Source: CBDCVN01 sp965223585 (GTDB lineage Bacteria; Deinococcota; Deinococci; Deinococcales; Trueperaceae). Taken from it: DNA of 64,000 bases. The DNA is taken from NCBI GenBank assembly GCA_965223585.1, contig CBDCWW010000022.1, forward strand, positions 62,001 to 126,000, read 5' to 3'. The stretch's first letter is position 1. Each line of letters starts with the position of its first letter. The notes under the pieces are model-generated. The model made no database searches. It worked only from the letters and a program-made list of their open reading frames with translations, and was not told the origin of the DNA. The translations under genes and the position numbers were made by a program. Positions 43,618-53,956 of the stretch are shown in pieces.

Positions 43618-45939
43618 TTAACGTTGTCCCTTACGGCACATGTCAAATACTGAACATTCTCTACATATAAAGCCCGGTTTTGGCAAAACATCGCCTTGTG
43701 AGAATTGCCTAAAAGATTCCTTTACTTTTCTTTGTTTTGTGAGTATACGTCTCCATATGAAATCAATGCCGTTAAAAGCTTCTACAGGTTCTCCTAAGAT
43801 ATTCCATACAAACAACCTGACTTTTTTTACTTTACCCTGATACCCTTGTAATAAATGCCCTGTTGCCCAAAGTTCATTCCAGCGATTATTAAAATAATCC
43901 TCTGCTTCTTTAGAATCTGAAATGTTTTCTGGGGCAGTAAACTTAAAAAGATCAATCTCAGGACCTTTGCGCAAAGCAGCATCTACAAAAGCTTTGGGAT
44001 CGCTTTTTTCTGGTAAATAAATACCAAAGCTAAGTTTTAAGAGTTCTGAGCTGTATTCATTAAGCCAAAGTGCTGCTTCAGGATAGTCGCTTTTCAAAAT
44101 CTCTAATCTTGCTTTATTTAACTGTTTAAGCTTACGTAAATCATTTAATAAACTAAGCCACCAAGGATACTTTTCTTTGGTTTCTAATAGATCTTCAGCC
44201 CAAAATTTAAAAGCACACTTATCAAAAAGTCTAAGCTTTTCTATAGTTACCTCATCAAACTTCAGCTTAGAGAAGTCCGCCTCATAGCTAGCTTGGCCGG
44301 ATAATTCTAAATAGCTGCCAGCAGGTACATTAGGTAGGCGTGGTGGCGTCTCTTTACCTGTTAGAGCCAATTCACGTACCAGAGGTCCTCCTTGATCAGC
44401 TTCTGGATAAGTAACTATGATTTCATCCCCACGAGTCAAAAGTTCTTTGAATAAAAGATCATTGCGACCTAAAAAGCGCTTTGGCAAACCAAAACTGGCA
44501 AAAACTTCCTTTAACGGTTTGCGATGTTCTTCTGTAAGGAAGTAATCTTCATGCTCTCCTACAGTATATGAGCTTTCTATAGCATGTATAAGATAAACTT
44601 TTTTAAAACGCCTTCCAGAAACCAACTTGGCATTTAGTAAAGCAATACCTCCTAAAGGTTTCTCAAAGGGAAAAGTTTCTTGGATGAGCCCAGCCCACCA
44701 AGCTCTAAAATGGATGCCTTCTTTGCCAATAAAACTTGCTTCTTTAGCACGCTCAAGCATAAGTTGACTATGCTCTAACCAGTTTTTAGGCAATGAATCG
44801 CCAAGTATTTCAGGAATGATCCTAGTAACAGTTTGTTCAGCCCAAGCTAAAGGTTCACCATCTTGGATTTCTAAGTCTTTTAGCCACTTTTGCCAGACCT
44901 TTTCCAGAGATAGTTCTTTGGCTAGCACAGTCAGTGCTTCTCGTCCAGCCACACCTTGTTTTAATGCTTCTTGGGCAAGGCCTTGCAATTCAGGAATAGC
45001 TAATAGCTTTGAGGCCGTTGGATAATCAGGTAATTCTAGCAAATCTAAGAGCAATGCCCCTCCAGCCGTATCAGCTAAAGCCTTGGGTACTTCGTTCATG
45101 ATAGGTAAATCATATTCATCAGCTAGTGATAAGAAGGCTTTTACATTGCGCTGGGGCATAACCACTGCCAAATCTAATGGGCTGAAACCTTTAGCTAGAT
45201 CACGTTTAAGTGAGCGTAATACCCACCTAGCTTCATTGATTGGGTTAGTAGCACGATAGCTTTCTAGCTCAATCTCATTATGGCTATTATCTAAACTTTT
45301 GGTGGCTTTACTGTGTGGTGGACACTCAGGTAGGCTAAGCCACAATTCAATACTTTGTGCTAATGCCTTGTAAATATCTAATTCCAAGGGACCTATTTCA
45401 CGAAAACCATCTACTATTATAAGGTCAGCTTCTAAGGTAAATTCTTTGCTGCTCAACAAATTAAGGGTCTCACTACGGAAATCGTCATAATCCCACTGCT
45501 TGTCTTTTAAACGTTCATACTCACGGAAAATGAGTTTGAAACGTTCGCTTTCATCGTCTTTGGGCTCTAGTTCATCATAGTTAAGACCAAAACGTTTAGC
45601 TTCGGCAATAGCTTGAGTGAATAGCCGCGCCTCGCCCGGAGAGGGTAGTTCATTATGGTAGTTTAGAAGTGCTTGTCCCACTAATGCTACCCGCCCTGTA
45701 CCTACTAGCAAAGGTTGTAATTTTTGGGCTGCTGCCAGAAGACGATAGTAAACTTGTTGCTGGCTTAGAAACTCTAGGCCTAATAGAGAGCCTTTTTCTG
45801 TAGCTTTACGATATATATGGTTGCGCTGGCTAGGCAAGCCCACCCACCAAACACGCTTGTTTTTTTTGGTGGAGGCTCGAGCAAGATCCATGAGATAAGT
45901 GGTTTTTCCTGAGCCTGCAGGAGCAATTAAGAGATTCAT
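43618..45939 (-). CDS. AddB-like helicase/nuclease-family protein with degenerate nuclease
   Basis: 773 residues. Walker A APAGSGKTTYL at 6-16 and UvrD-like segments (LIIVDGFREIGPLELDIY near 175) show a RecB/AddB-type superfamily 1 fold. The C-terminus has a Cys set resembling the AddB iron-sulfur site: FDKCAFKFWAEDLL near 590 and CRECSVFDMCRKG at the very end. In active members a D-x-D/E-x-K motif lies between these; I see none here, only WNILGEPVEAFNGIDFIWRR. The protein is short compared with AddB (about 1150). It may be a structural helicase subunit. No addA gene is adjacent. Confidence 0.75.
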   Translation of the reverse strand: MNLLIAPAGSGKTTYLMDLARASTKKNKRVWWVGLPSQRNHIYRKATEKGSLLGLEFLSQQQVYYRLLAAAQKLQPLLVGTGRVALVGQALLNYHNELPSPGEARLFTQAIAEAKRFGLNYDELEPKDDESERFKLIFREYERLKDKQWDYDDFRSETLNLLSSKEFTLEADLIIVDGFREIGPLELDIYKALAQSIELWLSLPECPPHSKATKSLDNSHNEIELESYRATNPINEARWVLRSLKRDLAKGFSPLDLAVVMPQRNVKAFLSLADEYDLPIMNEVPKALADTAGGALLLDLLELPDYPTASKLLAIPELQGLAQEALKQGVAGREALTVLAKELSLEKVWQKWLKDLEIQDGEPLAWAEQTVTRIIPEILGDSLPKNWLEHSQLMLERAKEASFIGKEGIHFRAWWAGLIQETFPFEKPLGGIALLNAKLVSGRRFKKVYLIHAIESSYTVGEHEDYFLTEEHRKPLKEVFASFGLPKRFLGRNDLLFKELLTRGDEIIVTYPEADQGGPLVRELALTGKETPPRLPNVPAGSYLELSGQASYEADFSKLKFDEVTIEKLRLFDKCAFKFWAEDLLETKEKYPWWLSLLNDLRKLKQLNKARLEILKSDYPEAALWLNEYSSELLKLSFGIYLPEKSDPKAFVDAALRKGPEIDLFKFTAPENISDSKEAEDYFNNRWNELWATGHLLQGYQGKVKKVRLFVWNILGEPVEAFNGIDFIWRRILTKQRKVKESFRQFSQGDVLPKPGFICRECSVFDMCRKGQR

Positions 45940-46003
45940 AGTTAATGATGATTATTAGCTGAAGTACAATATAACATCAGAATAACAACTTCATATCATA
46001 GTG

Positions 46004-47351
46004 TATAGATGTCCAGATAAATTCTTTCCCTAAAGTAGGGAAAATAATGCCATGATAATCCCAATAATAACCCAAAGGAGATTGATCATGGCAAATAATG
46101 ATAACAAACAAAAACTAGAAGAACTAAAAATACTACGTCGTCGGTATAAAAAGGGAAACAATGCTGATGCCTTACTACGCACTCAAGCCCTTATAGCTCT
46201 GTACTCAGGCAAAGATATTAAGCTTGTAGCAGAGATGTTTGGCGTTTCAGTAAAAACAGTAAGAAACTGGCGAAAAAAGTTTGAAAAATCGCTTAGTTTA
46301 GAAGATGAACAAAGAACTGGTAGACAACCTAAACTTTCTAAAGAGCAACTGGAGCTAATCAAGAAGGTAATCACAGAGTTTAATCAACAAGTTTGGATTG
46401 CTAGAAAGGTCTTTATCCTTATCGAAAGCCTTTTTGGAATATGTTTTTCAGTAAAGTATCTACCAGAGCTTCTAAGGAAACTAGGATTAAGTTTTAATAA
46501 AGCAGTACATTTGTTGTATAGAAAGAATGAAGAGAAGAGGCGAAAGTGGATACAAGAAACACTACCAAAGCTGTACGAAGACCAGATAAAAGCAGGGTGG
46601 AGGATATTTTACCAAGATGAAGTAGGGTTCCAAACGCAGGGGACACTAACGAGCACATGGGGGCTGGTAGGAGAAAAAGTAGAGATCAAGAACTATGGCA
46701 GACATGGAAGAGTGAACTTGATAGGGGCATTAGAGTTAGGGACAGGAGAGTTCCATGGGGTGCTAACAAAGTTTAAGGTAAATGCGCAGAGGTTTAGAAG
46801 GTTTATCTGTCATATGAAAAGGGAGATGAGGGAAGCAAAAATAATGCTTATATGTGACAATGCACCATTTCACAGGGCAAAGTGGTTACAAGAGTGGGCA
46901 AAGAGGAACTCAAAATGGTTGAGGTTAGAATTTCTACCAGGATATTCACCAGACTTCAATCCAATAGAACGTTTATGGAAGTACATAAAGAAGGAATACA
47001 TACACAATAAATGCTGGGGAACGCAAGCAGACCTAAAGAAGCATTTAGAGGTGGTGGTACAGGAGATACCAATGAAAGTAGAGGAAACCAAGGGAGTAAT
47101 GAAGAAAGAGATAAAAAGGTTGAGGGAGGCATTTGAGTTTTATAAAACACCAGTGCCAGAAGAGCTAATGATTTGAGTAGTGGTTTAGGGGGAAAGTAAG
47201 CAAGTTTGGCATAAGTTTATAGTTCATTTAGCAAAGAAGATTACATTGGGCAGTAGGTATTTTATTGCTTAAAAAGCATTGATTTTTGGTAGTTTTTCCT
47301 ATTTTCTTCCTCTTTTGGAAAAAAGGGAAAAGATTTTTCTGGGTAACTATA
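46004..47351 (+). mobile_element. IS630-family insertion sequence, copy 2
   Basis: Identical by inspection to 10863-12210 over all 1348 bases, with TA at 46004-46005 and 47350-47351. It lies between the AddB-like gene (upstream of its start, on the other strand) and the AI-2E permease gene, so it may separate the AddB-like gene from its native promoter. No CTCGAG site. Confidence 0.93.
46088..47176 (+). CDS. IS630-family transposase (copy 2)
   Basis: 362 residues, the same sequence as the product of 10947-12035, with the same AAAGGAG site. DDE residues in FYQDEVGF, LICDNAPFH and FNPIERLW are intact. The identity of two copies 35 kb apart means very recent duplication, or gene conversion. Confidence 0.94.
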   Translation: MANNDNKQKLEELKILRRRYKKGNNADALLRTQALIALYSGKDIKLVAEMFGVSVKTVRNWRKKFEKSLSLEDEQRTGRQPKLSKEQLELIKKVITEFNQQVWIARKVFILIESLFGICFSVKYLPELLRKLGLSFNKAVHLLYRKNEEKRRKWIQETLPKLYEDQIKAGWRIFYQDEVGFQTQGTLTSTWGLVGEKVEIKNYGRHGRVNLIGALELGTGEFHGVLTKFKVNAQRFRRFICHMKREMREAKIMLICDNAPFHRAKWLQEWAKRNSKWLRLEFLPGYSPDFNPIERLWKYIKKEYIHNKCWGTQADLKKHLEVVVQEIPMKVEETKGVMKKEIKRLREAFEFYKTPVPEELMI

Positions 47352-47389
47352 TCAAAAAATTCTTGTCTAAAGTAGAGATTTACTCATTA

Positions 47390-48517
47390 CTAATTGCTTT
47401 CCTCAGCAGGTTTCTTATACCACTGACTTCCTTTATAATAATCACGATAAAGTGATTGTATTAGTGCTGCTGCAGGTACAGCTAGTAAAAGACCCCAAAA
47501 CCCAAACAAAGCTCCACCAGCTAGTAAAGAAACTAAAATGGCTACTGGGTGAACATGAACGCCCTTGGAAAGTAGAAGTGGGCCTAGAAGATTACCATCA
47601 ACTTGCTCTAGAATCTGCATTACTATGAGCACAATTAAGGCTTTTTGCCATCCCAGAGTTACTAAAGTCATGACCGTGGCAGTTATTGTGGCCATAAAAG
47701 GTCCTAGATAAGGAATAGGGTTAAAAATCATAGCTAAAAATCCTAGCGAGATTGCTTCCGGGACACCAATAATAAGTAAAGTTGCCCAAACAGAAAGCCC
47801 CATAATAAAAGCTTCTAAGGCTTTGGCTCGCATGTATCCTCCTACAGAAGTATCAAGCTTACCAGCTAGCTCTTCTACAAAGATTCTGTGTCTTAAAGGA
47901 AATAGTTCAAACAAGCTACTTTTAATCAAAGGAAAACTAGCTAGTGTAAAAGTAGTTAAAACAAGTAAAATAAACACTTGAAAGACTATTTCTAAAAGAT
48001 GAACTATTCCTTCTAAAAATTGTCCCACCCCTCTAAATAGATTACTTACACTACTTGATAAAAACTCTACTTTTAGAGCTTCTTCTTTCCACTTTTCTAA
48101 AAGTTCATAGTCTACATTTTGTGATATGAGTTGAACAGCACGATTAAAGGGTTCAGTAAACCATCTGGGGGCAGTAGTGTTTAGCCACTGCATAAAATTC
48201 ATCCAAGACTCTCCTAAACCTGCTTGCATTGTAGTTACTTCAAATAATATATTTGTGAGGAGCAAACCTCCCATAAATATAAAAGCAACAATAAAAATCA
48301 TCATAAGCGTGACAGCTAACCAGCGTGGGAAAAAACGGTTTTGAGAAAGCTTTGTGACTATAGGGTCAACAAGATAGGCAATTAAAAAAGCTCCTAAAAA
48401 ACACCCCCAAGCTAGCTGTGTTTTTGCTAATAGCAATAAAATAGCAATAATAGCAAAGATAACTAGAATGACACGTAAGTAAATATTTTTCCAAACAAGG
48501 TTTAAAGTATCGATCAT
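47390..48517 (-). CDS. AI-2E family (PerM/YhhT-like) transporter
   Basis: 375 residues with about eight helices. The N-terminal pair (LILLLAKTQLAWGCFLGAFLIAYLVDPIV) and the C-terminal signature (FNPIPYLGPFMATITATVMTL, LEQVDGNLLGPLLLSKGVHVHPVAILVSLLAGGALFGFWGLLLAVP) place it in the family once called UPF0118. Members include the AI-2 exporter TqsA and Na+/H+ antiporters; the substrate cannot be read from sequence. It diverges from the act operon. Confidence 0.93.
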   Translation of the reverse strand: MIDTLNLVWKNIYLRVILVIFAIIAILLLLAKTQLAWGCFLGAFLIAYLVDPIVTKLSQNRFFPRWLAVTLMMIFIVAFIFMGGLLLTNILFEVTTMQAGLGESWMNFMQWLNTTAPRWFTEPFNRAVQLISQNVDYELLEKWKEEALKVEFLSSSVSNLFRGVGQFLEGIVHLLEIVFQVFILLVLTTFTLASFPLIKSSLFELFPLRHRIFVEELAGKLDTSVGGYMRAKALEAFIMGLSVWATLLIIGVPEAISLGFLAMIFNPIPYLGPFMATITATVMTLVTLGWQKALIVLIVMQILEQVDGNLLGPLLLSKGVHVHPVAILVSLLAGGALFGFWGLLLAVPAAALIQSLYRDYYKGSQWYKKPAEESN

Positions 48518-48755
48518 TATAAGAAGTAGGATATCTTACTAGACTTAATTAAAAAACCCCTTTAATTGAGGACGTTTATACCTTTCACGCTTAATTGTCA
48601 GCTTGAAGAATATAGTGTTGATGGGTAACTAAGCCATCAAACATTATGTTTGTTCTTAAGTTATTAATTAAATTTACAGCTTTAAAAATTTGGTCTTTTA
48701 GTTGGGGATATAAGCCCAAGAGCTTTTAGTCCCTCATAAGGAGGTACAAAAAGGA

Positions 48756-49409
48756 ATGCCTCAATATTTTCCACCCAATTCAAATGCCTTTGCCAAATGG
48801 AGCATTGTTGGTGGGGTTATTTTCCTCACCATTTTTCTTACTGTTTTGGCAATTTATGTCCGCAGTTACCGTAATAGAGTACGTGTACCTGTAGCTCAAC
48901 CAGTAGCTTTTAAGCATAGTTTACATTCTGGTGAACTTGGTATTGATTGTCGTTATTGTCATACTGGTGTTGAGGTTGCTGCTACAGCAGGAATTCCTCC
49001 CACAGAAACTTGTATGAGTTGTCATTCACAAATTCGTGTTGGTGCACCACAGCTCAAGGTAGTTCAAGATAGTTGGGATAGCAGTAAACCCATTGCTTGG
49101 AACAGAGTACATGATTTAGCTGATTTTGTTTATTTTAACCATAGCGCTCATATCAATAAGGGTGTGGGTTGCAGTAGTTGTCATGGCGAGGTTGATCGTA
49201 TGGAGGGCATGTGGAAGAACGAGGTTATGTCTATGGGTTGGTGTTTAGAGTGTCACCGTGCCCCTGAAAAGTTCGTGCGTCCGCTTGACCAAGTTTTCAA
49301 TATGAGCTATAAGCACCCGGGGAACCAAATAGCACTAGGCGAAAAGCTTGTAGAGGAATACCATATCAACGTTGATAAACTGCCACAGTGCTCAACTTGC
49401 CATAGGTAG
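48756..49409 (+). CDS. actA: Alternative complex III pentahaem cytochrome ActA
   Basis: 217 residues. An N-terminal membrane helix (about 16-38) anchors a periplasmic domain with five CxxCH haem motifs (CRYCH, CMSCH, CSSCH, CLECH, CSTCH). ActA carries electrons from the quinol site to the soluble acceptor. A strong AAGGAGGT site is ten bases upstream. It is the first gene of a six-gene operon; actB starts within seven bases of its stop. Confidence 0.96.
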   Translation: MPQYFPPNSNAFAKWSIVGGVIFLTIFLTVLAIYVRSYRNRVRVPVAQPVAFKHSLHSGELGIDCRYCHTGVEVAATAGIPPTETCMSCHSQIRVGAPQLKVVQDSWDSSKPIAWNRVHDLADFVYFNHSAHINKGVGCSSCHGEVDRMEGMWKNEVMSMGWCLECHRAPEKFVRPLDQVFNMSYKHPGNQIALGEKLVEEYHINVDKLPQCSTCHR

Positions 49410-49415
49410 GTGATT

Positions 49416-52400
49416 ATGGATCTAGCAAAAAGTAAAGATATTTTAGAAAATGCACCTGCTTTTAAAGATACTGAAGGTGCAATCAGCATTGGCGAAATTC
49501 GTAACAAGTTAGCTAATAAAGAAGGTAAGGCCTATTGGCGTAGTCTTGAAGAACTTGCTCAGACTGAAGAGTTTGAAGAATTTTTACACAAGGAGTTCCC
49601 ACAGCAAGCTGCACCTTTGGAAAATGGCTTAGATCGGCGTGAGTTTATAAAACTTTTAGGAGCATCTTTAGCCTTAGGAGGTTTAAGCGCTTGTGTTCGT
49701 CCTAACCCTCAAGAACAAATTATTCCCTATGTAAAAATGCCGGAAGAGATTGTTCCCGGCAAACCTGTTTTTTATGCTAGTGCTTTAACTAGTGGTGGGT
49801 TTGCCACTGGTGTACTAGTTGAAAACCATAATGGTCGTCCGACTCGTTTGGAAGGCAATCCTGAGCATCCTGCTAGTTTAGGTGCTATTGACTCGCAGAG
49901 TACAGCGGAGATTTTAACTCTTTATGATCCTGAACGCTCGAGCACCCCAACCAAAGAAAACACACCAAGCTCTTGGGAAGACCTTTTAAGCTCATTAGAA
50001 GAAAAACTAAACTCCCTAGGTGATGGTAAGGGCTTATACATCCTAACAGAAACAGTCACTTCACCAACTTTAGCTAGTCAGTTAGATAAACTCTTAGGAA
50101 ACTTCCCTGCTGCTAAGTGGCACCAGTACACTCCTGTAAACCTTGATAATATTTTAGAAGGTTCAGAGTTGGCTTTTAATGAACCAGCCACACCTATTTA
50201 TCATTTAGATGAGGCTGAGGTTATCCTTTCACTAGATGCTGACTTTTTAAATAGTGGGCCTGCTAAACTAAGACATACTCGTCAATTTGCAAATGCTCGT
50301 CGGGCACACACTGCCGAAGACAGCATGAACCGTCTCTATGTAATAGAACCTACTCCTACCAGTACAGGTACTATGGCTGATCATCGATTGCCTCTAGCTG
50401 CCTCTGAAGTAGAGTTTCTAGCGAGAAAGTTAGCAGATAAGCTAGAGCTTAAGTTAGCAGAAGTACCTGATATTAATTTACCTGAAGGTTGGCTAGAAGC
50501 TTTAGTTGAAGACTTAACTGAGCATTCTAGTGTAGTGATTGTAGGCGAGGGGCAATCTGCTATAGTCCACGCCTTAGCTCATGCTATTAATGACAAAATT
50601 GGCGCAGTAGGCAAGCATGTTACTTACCATGAAGCTATAGAAGCTAAACCTGTTATTCAAGTTGGGTCTATTAACAAATTAGCTTTTGATATGGATAGGG
50701 GCATGGTTGACACATTAGTCATACTTGGTGGCAATCCTGTTTATAACGCTCCTGCTGATCTTGATTTTGCTGCTGCTTTAGAAAAAGTAGACACAAGTAT
50801 ACATTTGGGACTTTACCGTGATGAAACAGGAACTCGTACTACATGGCATATCCCACAGGCTCATGAGCTAGAAACTTGGGGTGATGCTAGGGCTTTTGAC
50901 GGTGTAGTAAGTATAATGCAACCACAAATGCAACCTTTCTATGGTGGCAAGTCTGCCTTAGAGGTTATTTCTGCAATGCTTGGTGAATCTAAGAACTCTT
51001 ATGAAATTGTAAGTGAATTTTGGCAAGAGAATGCTTCTGACGATTTTGAAGCATTTTGGCGTCATGCGCTTTATAATGGTATTGTTGCAGGTACTGAAGC
51101 GGCTGAAAAAGAAGTTAGTTTGAATCCTGAGTGTTTGCTCGAGCCAGCCACAGAAGGGAAAGAGGGGCTGGAAGTTATCTTTCGCCCTGATCCTAATGTA
51201 GGTGATGGTAGGTTAGCCAACAATGGTTGGATGCAAGAGTTACCTAAACCTTTTAGTAAACTCACATGGGATAATGCAGCTCTTATAAGCCCTGCTTTAG
51301 CAGAGCGTGAGCACCTGAAAAGCCAAGATGTAATTACTTTAAGAGTAGGGGAGAGGACAGTTGAAGCACCGGTATGGATTGTCCCCGGTCAAGCCGAGAA
51401 TACTATAACTTTACATCTTGGCTATGGACGCACAGAAGCTGGCAGAGTTGGTAATGGCACTGGTTTTGATGTTTACTCCTTGCGTTCAGTGCAAGACTCT
51501 TGGCTCTCTAATGATGTGAGCCTCCTTAAAACTGCTACAACCTATAAATTAGCAAGCACTCAAACTCACCACGCTCTTGAAAGCGATGGCATTGGAAACC
51601 GCCATATAGTTCGTTCAGGTACATTTGACGACTTTAAAGCCCACCCAGAACACCCACAGTTTGTACATCCAGTTGCCCATCATGAATCTGACCTTTATGC
51701 TGATTATGAGTATAAATCCTATGCTTGGGGTATGGTCATTGACCAAACAGTGTGTACAGGTTGCAACGCTTGTATAACTGCTTGCCAATCAGAAAATAAT
51801 ATACCTGTAGTTGGTAAAGAACAGGTGGGAGTAGGGCGAGAAATGCAGTGGATTCGAGTTGACGCCTATTATGGGGGAGACTTGGATAACCCCAAGTATT
51901 TTAATTTACCTGTTGCCTGTGCTCATTGCGAGAAGGCACCCTGTGAGCCTGTTTGCCCTGTAGGTGCTACTGTTCATGATAGTGAGGGCTTAAACGTAAT
52001 GGTTTACAATCGTTGTGTAGGTACTCGCTACTGTTCAAATAATTGCCCTTATAAGGTTAGACGCTTTAATTTCTTACAATATGCTGAATTACAAGAAAAC
52101 CACCTTGCACTTTTGCAAAATCCTGATGTGACTGTGCGCAGCCGCGGTGTAATGGAAAAATGCACCTACTGTATTCAGCGAATTCAAAAAACCTATATAA
52201 AAGCAGAAAATGAGCATCGCCCTGTTTTTGATGGCGAAATAAGAACAGCTTGTGAAAGTGCTTGTCCTGCCGAAGCCATCGTTTTCGGTGATGTAAATGC
52301 TAAAACAGTTGATAAAGAAACCTATCTAACTGAAAATAGTGAAAAGAACACTAGCCGTGTTAAAGACATTAAAGCTTCTGCTCTTAATTATACATTGCTA

Positions 52401-52514
52401 GAAGAGCTTAATATTCAACCACGCACTAGTTATCTAGCTAAATTGTTTAATCCTAATCCTAAGTTAGCTAAGGACTCCACACATAGCACTGATAACAGTG
52501 AGGGAGGTCATTAA
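49416..52514 (+). CDS. actB: Alternative complex III iron-sulfur/molybdopterin-fold subunit ActB
   Basis: 1032 residues from the ATG at 49416 (AGGTAGG upstream; a GTG at 49410 is possible). A twin-arginine motif, LDRREFIKLLGASLALGGLSAC, is at about residues 71-94, internal as in other ActB proteins. The first two thirds are a molybdopterin-oxidoreductase-like fold without an evident Mo ligand. The last third is a ferredoxin-like domain with four cysteine sets (CTGCNACITACQSENN, CAHCEKAPCEPVCPVG, CVGTRYCSNNCPYK and CTYCIQ plus CESACPAEAI). It joins quinol oxidation to ActA haem. Confidence 0.96.
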   Translation: MDLAKSKDILENAPAFKDTEGAISIGEIRNKLANKEGKAYWRSLEELAQTEEFEEFLHKEFPQQAAPLENGLDRREFIKLLGASLALGGLSACVRPNPQEQIIPYVKMPEEIVPGKPVFYASALTSGGFATGVLVENHNGRPTRLEGNPEHPASLGAIDSQSTAEILTLYDPERSSTPTKENTPSSWEDLLSSLEEKLNSLGDGKGLYILTETVTSPTLASQLDKLLGNFPAAKWHQYTPVNLDNILEGSELAFNEPATPIYHLDEAEVILSLDADFLNSGPAKLRHTRQFANARRAHTAEDSMNRLYVIEPTPTSTGTMADHRLPLAASEVEFLARKLADKLELKLAEVPDINLPEGWLEALVEDLTEHSSVVIVGEGQSAIVHALAHAINDKIGAVGKHVTYHEAIEAKPVIQVGSINKLAFDMDRGMVDTLVILGGNPVYNAPADLDFAAALEKVDTSIHLGLYRDETGTRTTWHIPQAHELETWGDARAFDGVVSIMQPQMQPFYGGKSALEVISAMLGESKNSYEIVSEFWQENASDDFEAFWRHALYNGIVAGTEAAEKEVSLNPECLLEPATEGKEGLEVIFRPDPNVGDGRLANNGWMQELPKPFSKLTWDNAALISPALAEREHLKSQDVITLRVGERTVEAPVWIVPGQAENTITLHLGYGRTEAGRVGNGTGFDVYSLRSVQDSWLSNDVSLLKTATTYKLASTQTHHALESDGIGNRHIVRSGTFDDFKAHPEHPQFVHPVAHHESDLYADYEYKSYAWGMVIDQTVCTGCNACITACQSENNIPVVGKEQVGVGREMQWIRVDAYYGGDLDNPKYFNLPVACAHCEKAPCEPVCPVGATVHDSEGLNVMVYNRCVGTRYCSNNCPYKVRRFNFLQYAELQENHLALLQNPDVTVRSRGVMEKCTYCIQRIQKTYIKAENEHRPVFDGEIRTACESACPAEAIVFGDVNAKTVDKETYLTENSEKNTSRVKDIKASALNYTLLEELNIQPRTSYLAKLFNPNPKLAKDSTHSTDNSEGGH

Positions 52515-53956
52515 TGGCAATTGCGGGTCTAAAAAGTATTAAAAAAGTTGACGACCTTCCTGAAGGTGAGACTGATAGAGTCGTAGGTGGTAAGCCTAAT
52601 TATGGAGATGTTGACGATGTTGTTCACGCTCCTGTTTACACTCACCCTCTAAAAACCCCAGCATGGTGGTTAGTGGGGTTTGGCATTGCCTTTTTCTTTT
52701 TCATGGTCTACCTCTACAGTGTAGTTTATCTAATTGCTGTAGGTACAGGTGTTTGGGGTAATAATATTCCTACTGGTTGGGCTATGCCTATTATCAACTT
52801 TGTTTGGTGGATTGGTATTGGTCATGCTGGAACGCTGATTTCAGCAGTGCTGCTACTTTTTAGACAAGAGTGGCGCACCTCTATTAACCGCTTTGCAGAA
52901 GCTATGACTTTATTTGCGGTTGTGTGTGCTGGGCTTTACCCTATATTACATTTAGGTCGGCCTTGGGTCTTTTACTGGTTAGCACCCTACCCTAATACTT
53001 ACGGGCTTTTCCCTCAATTTAGGAGCCCTTTAGATTGGGACTTATTTGCTATTTCAACTTATGCTAGTGTATCTTTGCTCTTTTGGTACATTGGTCTCAT
53101 CCCTGATCTGGCCACAGTAAGAGATCGCCATCCCTATAAGTTAGGTAAAATCTTTTATGGCATTCTTTGCCTTGGTTGGCGAGGTTCGGTTAAGCACTGG
53201 CAACGATATCAACGTGCCTACTTGCTTTTAGCAGCATTATCATTCCCACTAGTTTTATCAGTTCACTCAACTATATCCTTTGACTTTGCCGTTTCACAAG
53301 TGCCGGGCTGGAATAACACTATTATGCCTCCCTACTTTGTGGCAGGTGCGGTGTTTGCTGGTTTTGCAATGGTGCTTATCTTAGCCATTCCTTTAAGAAA
53401 AGCTTTTGGCTTAGAGCACCTAATAACTTTAAAGCACTTGGACAACTCTGCTAAATTAATGTTGGCTACAGGTCTCTTTGTTGTTTATGGTTATGTTATT
53501 GAGTGCTTTATAGCTTGGTACTCAGGCAGTGAATTTGAGCGCTACATGGCCTATAACCGTGTTTTTGGTAAAGAGTATGGCTGGGCTTTTTGGGCACTTA
53601 TTTTCTGTAATGGTGTAGCTATTCAGCCACTGTGGTTCAAACGGATTCGCTATAACCCCTTTGCCCTATTTATTATTTCTATCATTGTTTCGGTTGGTAT
53701 GTGGCTCGAGCGTTACGTAATAATAGCTATTACTTTGACTCGAGAGTTTTTACCATCATCTTGGGGAACTTACACACCCACTTTCTGGGACTGGTCACTG
53801 TTCATCGGTTCATTAGGTCTATTTAGTACCCTCTTTTTCCTCTTTATTCGCTTCTTACCCTCTATAGCTACTAGCGAGATGAAAGAAACTACTCGCCACA
53901 TTGAACATCATGGTGATCCTTCACTACGTTTCAAAGATAATGAGGAGGATTTATAA
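52514..53956 (+). CDS. actC: Alternative complex III NrfD-like quinol subunit ActC
   Basis: 480 residues, about ten helices. The chain is of the NrfD/PsrC type: a soluble N-terminus (residues 1-55), then WWLVGFGIAFFFFMVYLY, INFVWWIGIGHAGTLISAVLLLFRQEWR (quinol site His and Arg) and a long PILHLGRPWVFYWLAPYP loop. Overlaps actB and actD by one base each, so the four genes are translationally coupled. Confidence 0.96.
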   Translation: MAIAGLKSIKKVDDLPEGETDRVVGGKPNYGDVDDVVHAPVYTHPLKTPAWWLVGFGIAFFFFMVYLYSVVYLIAVGTGVWGNNIPTGWAMPIINFVWWIGIGHAGTLISAVLLLFRQEWRTSINRFAEAMTLFAVVCAGLYPILHLGRPWVFYWLAPYPNTYGLFPQFRSPLDWDLFAISTYASVSLLFWYIGLIPDLATVRDRHPYKLGKIFYGILCLGWRGSVKHWQRYQRAYLLLAALSFPLVLSVHSTISFDFAVSQVPGWNNTIMPPYFVAGAVFAGFAMVLILAIPLRKAFGLEHLITLKHLDNSAKLMLATGLFVVYGYVIECFIAWYSGSEFERYMAYNRVFGKEYGWAFWALIFCNGVAIQPLWFKRIRYNPFALFIISIIVSVGMWLERYVIIAITLTREFLPSSWGTYTPTFWDWSLFIGSLGLFSTLFFLFIRFLPSIATSEMKETTRHIEHHGDPSLRFKDNEEDL

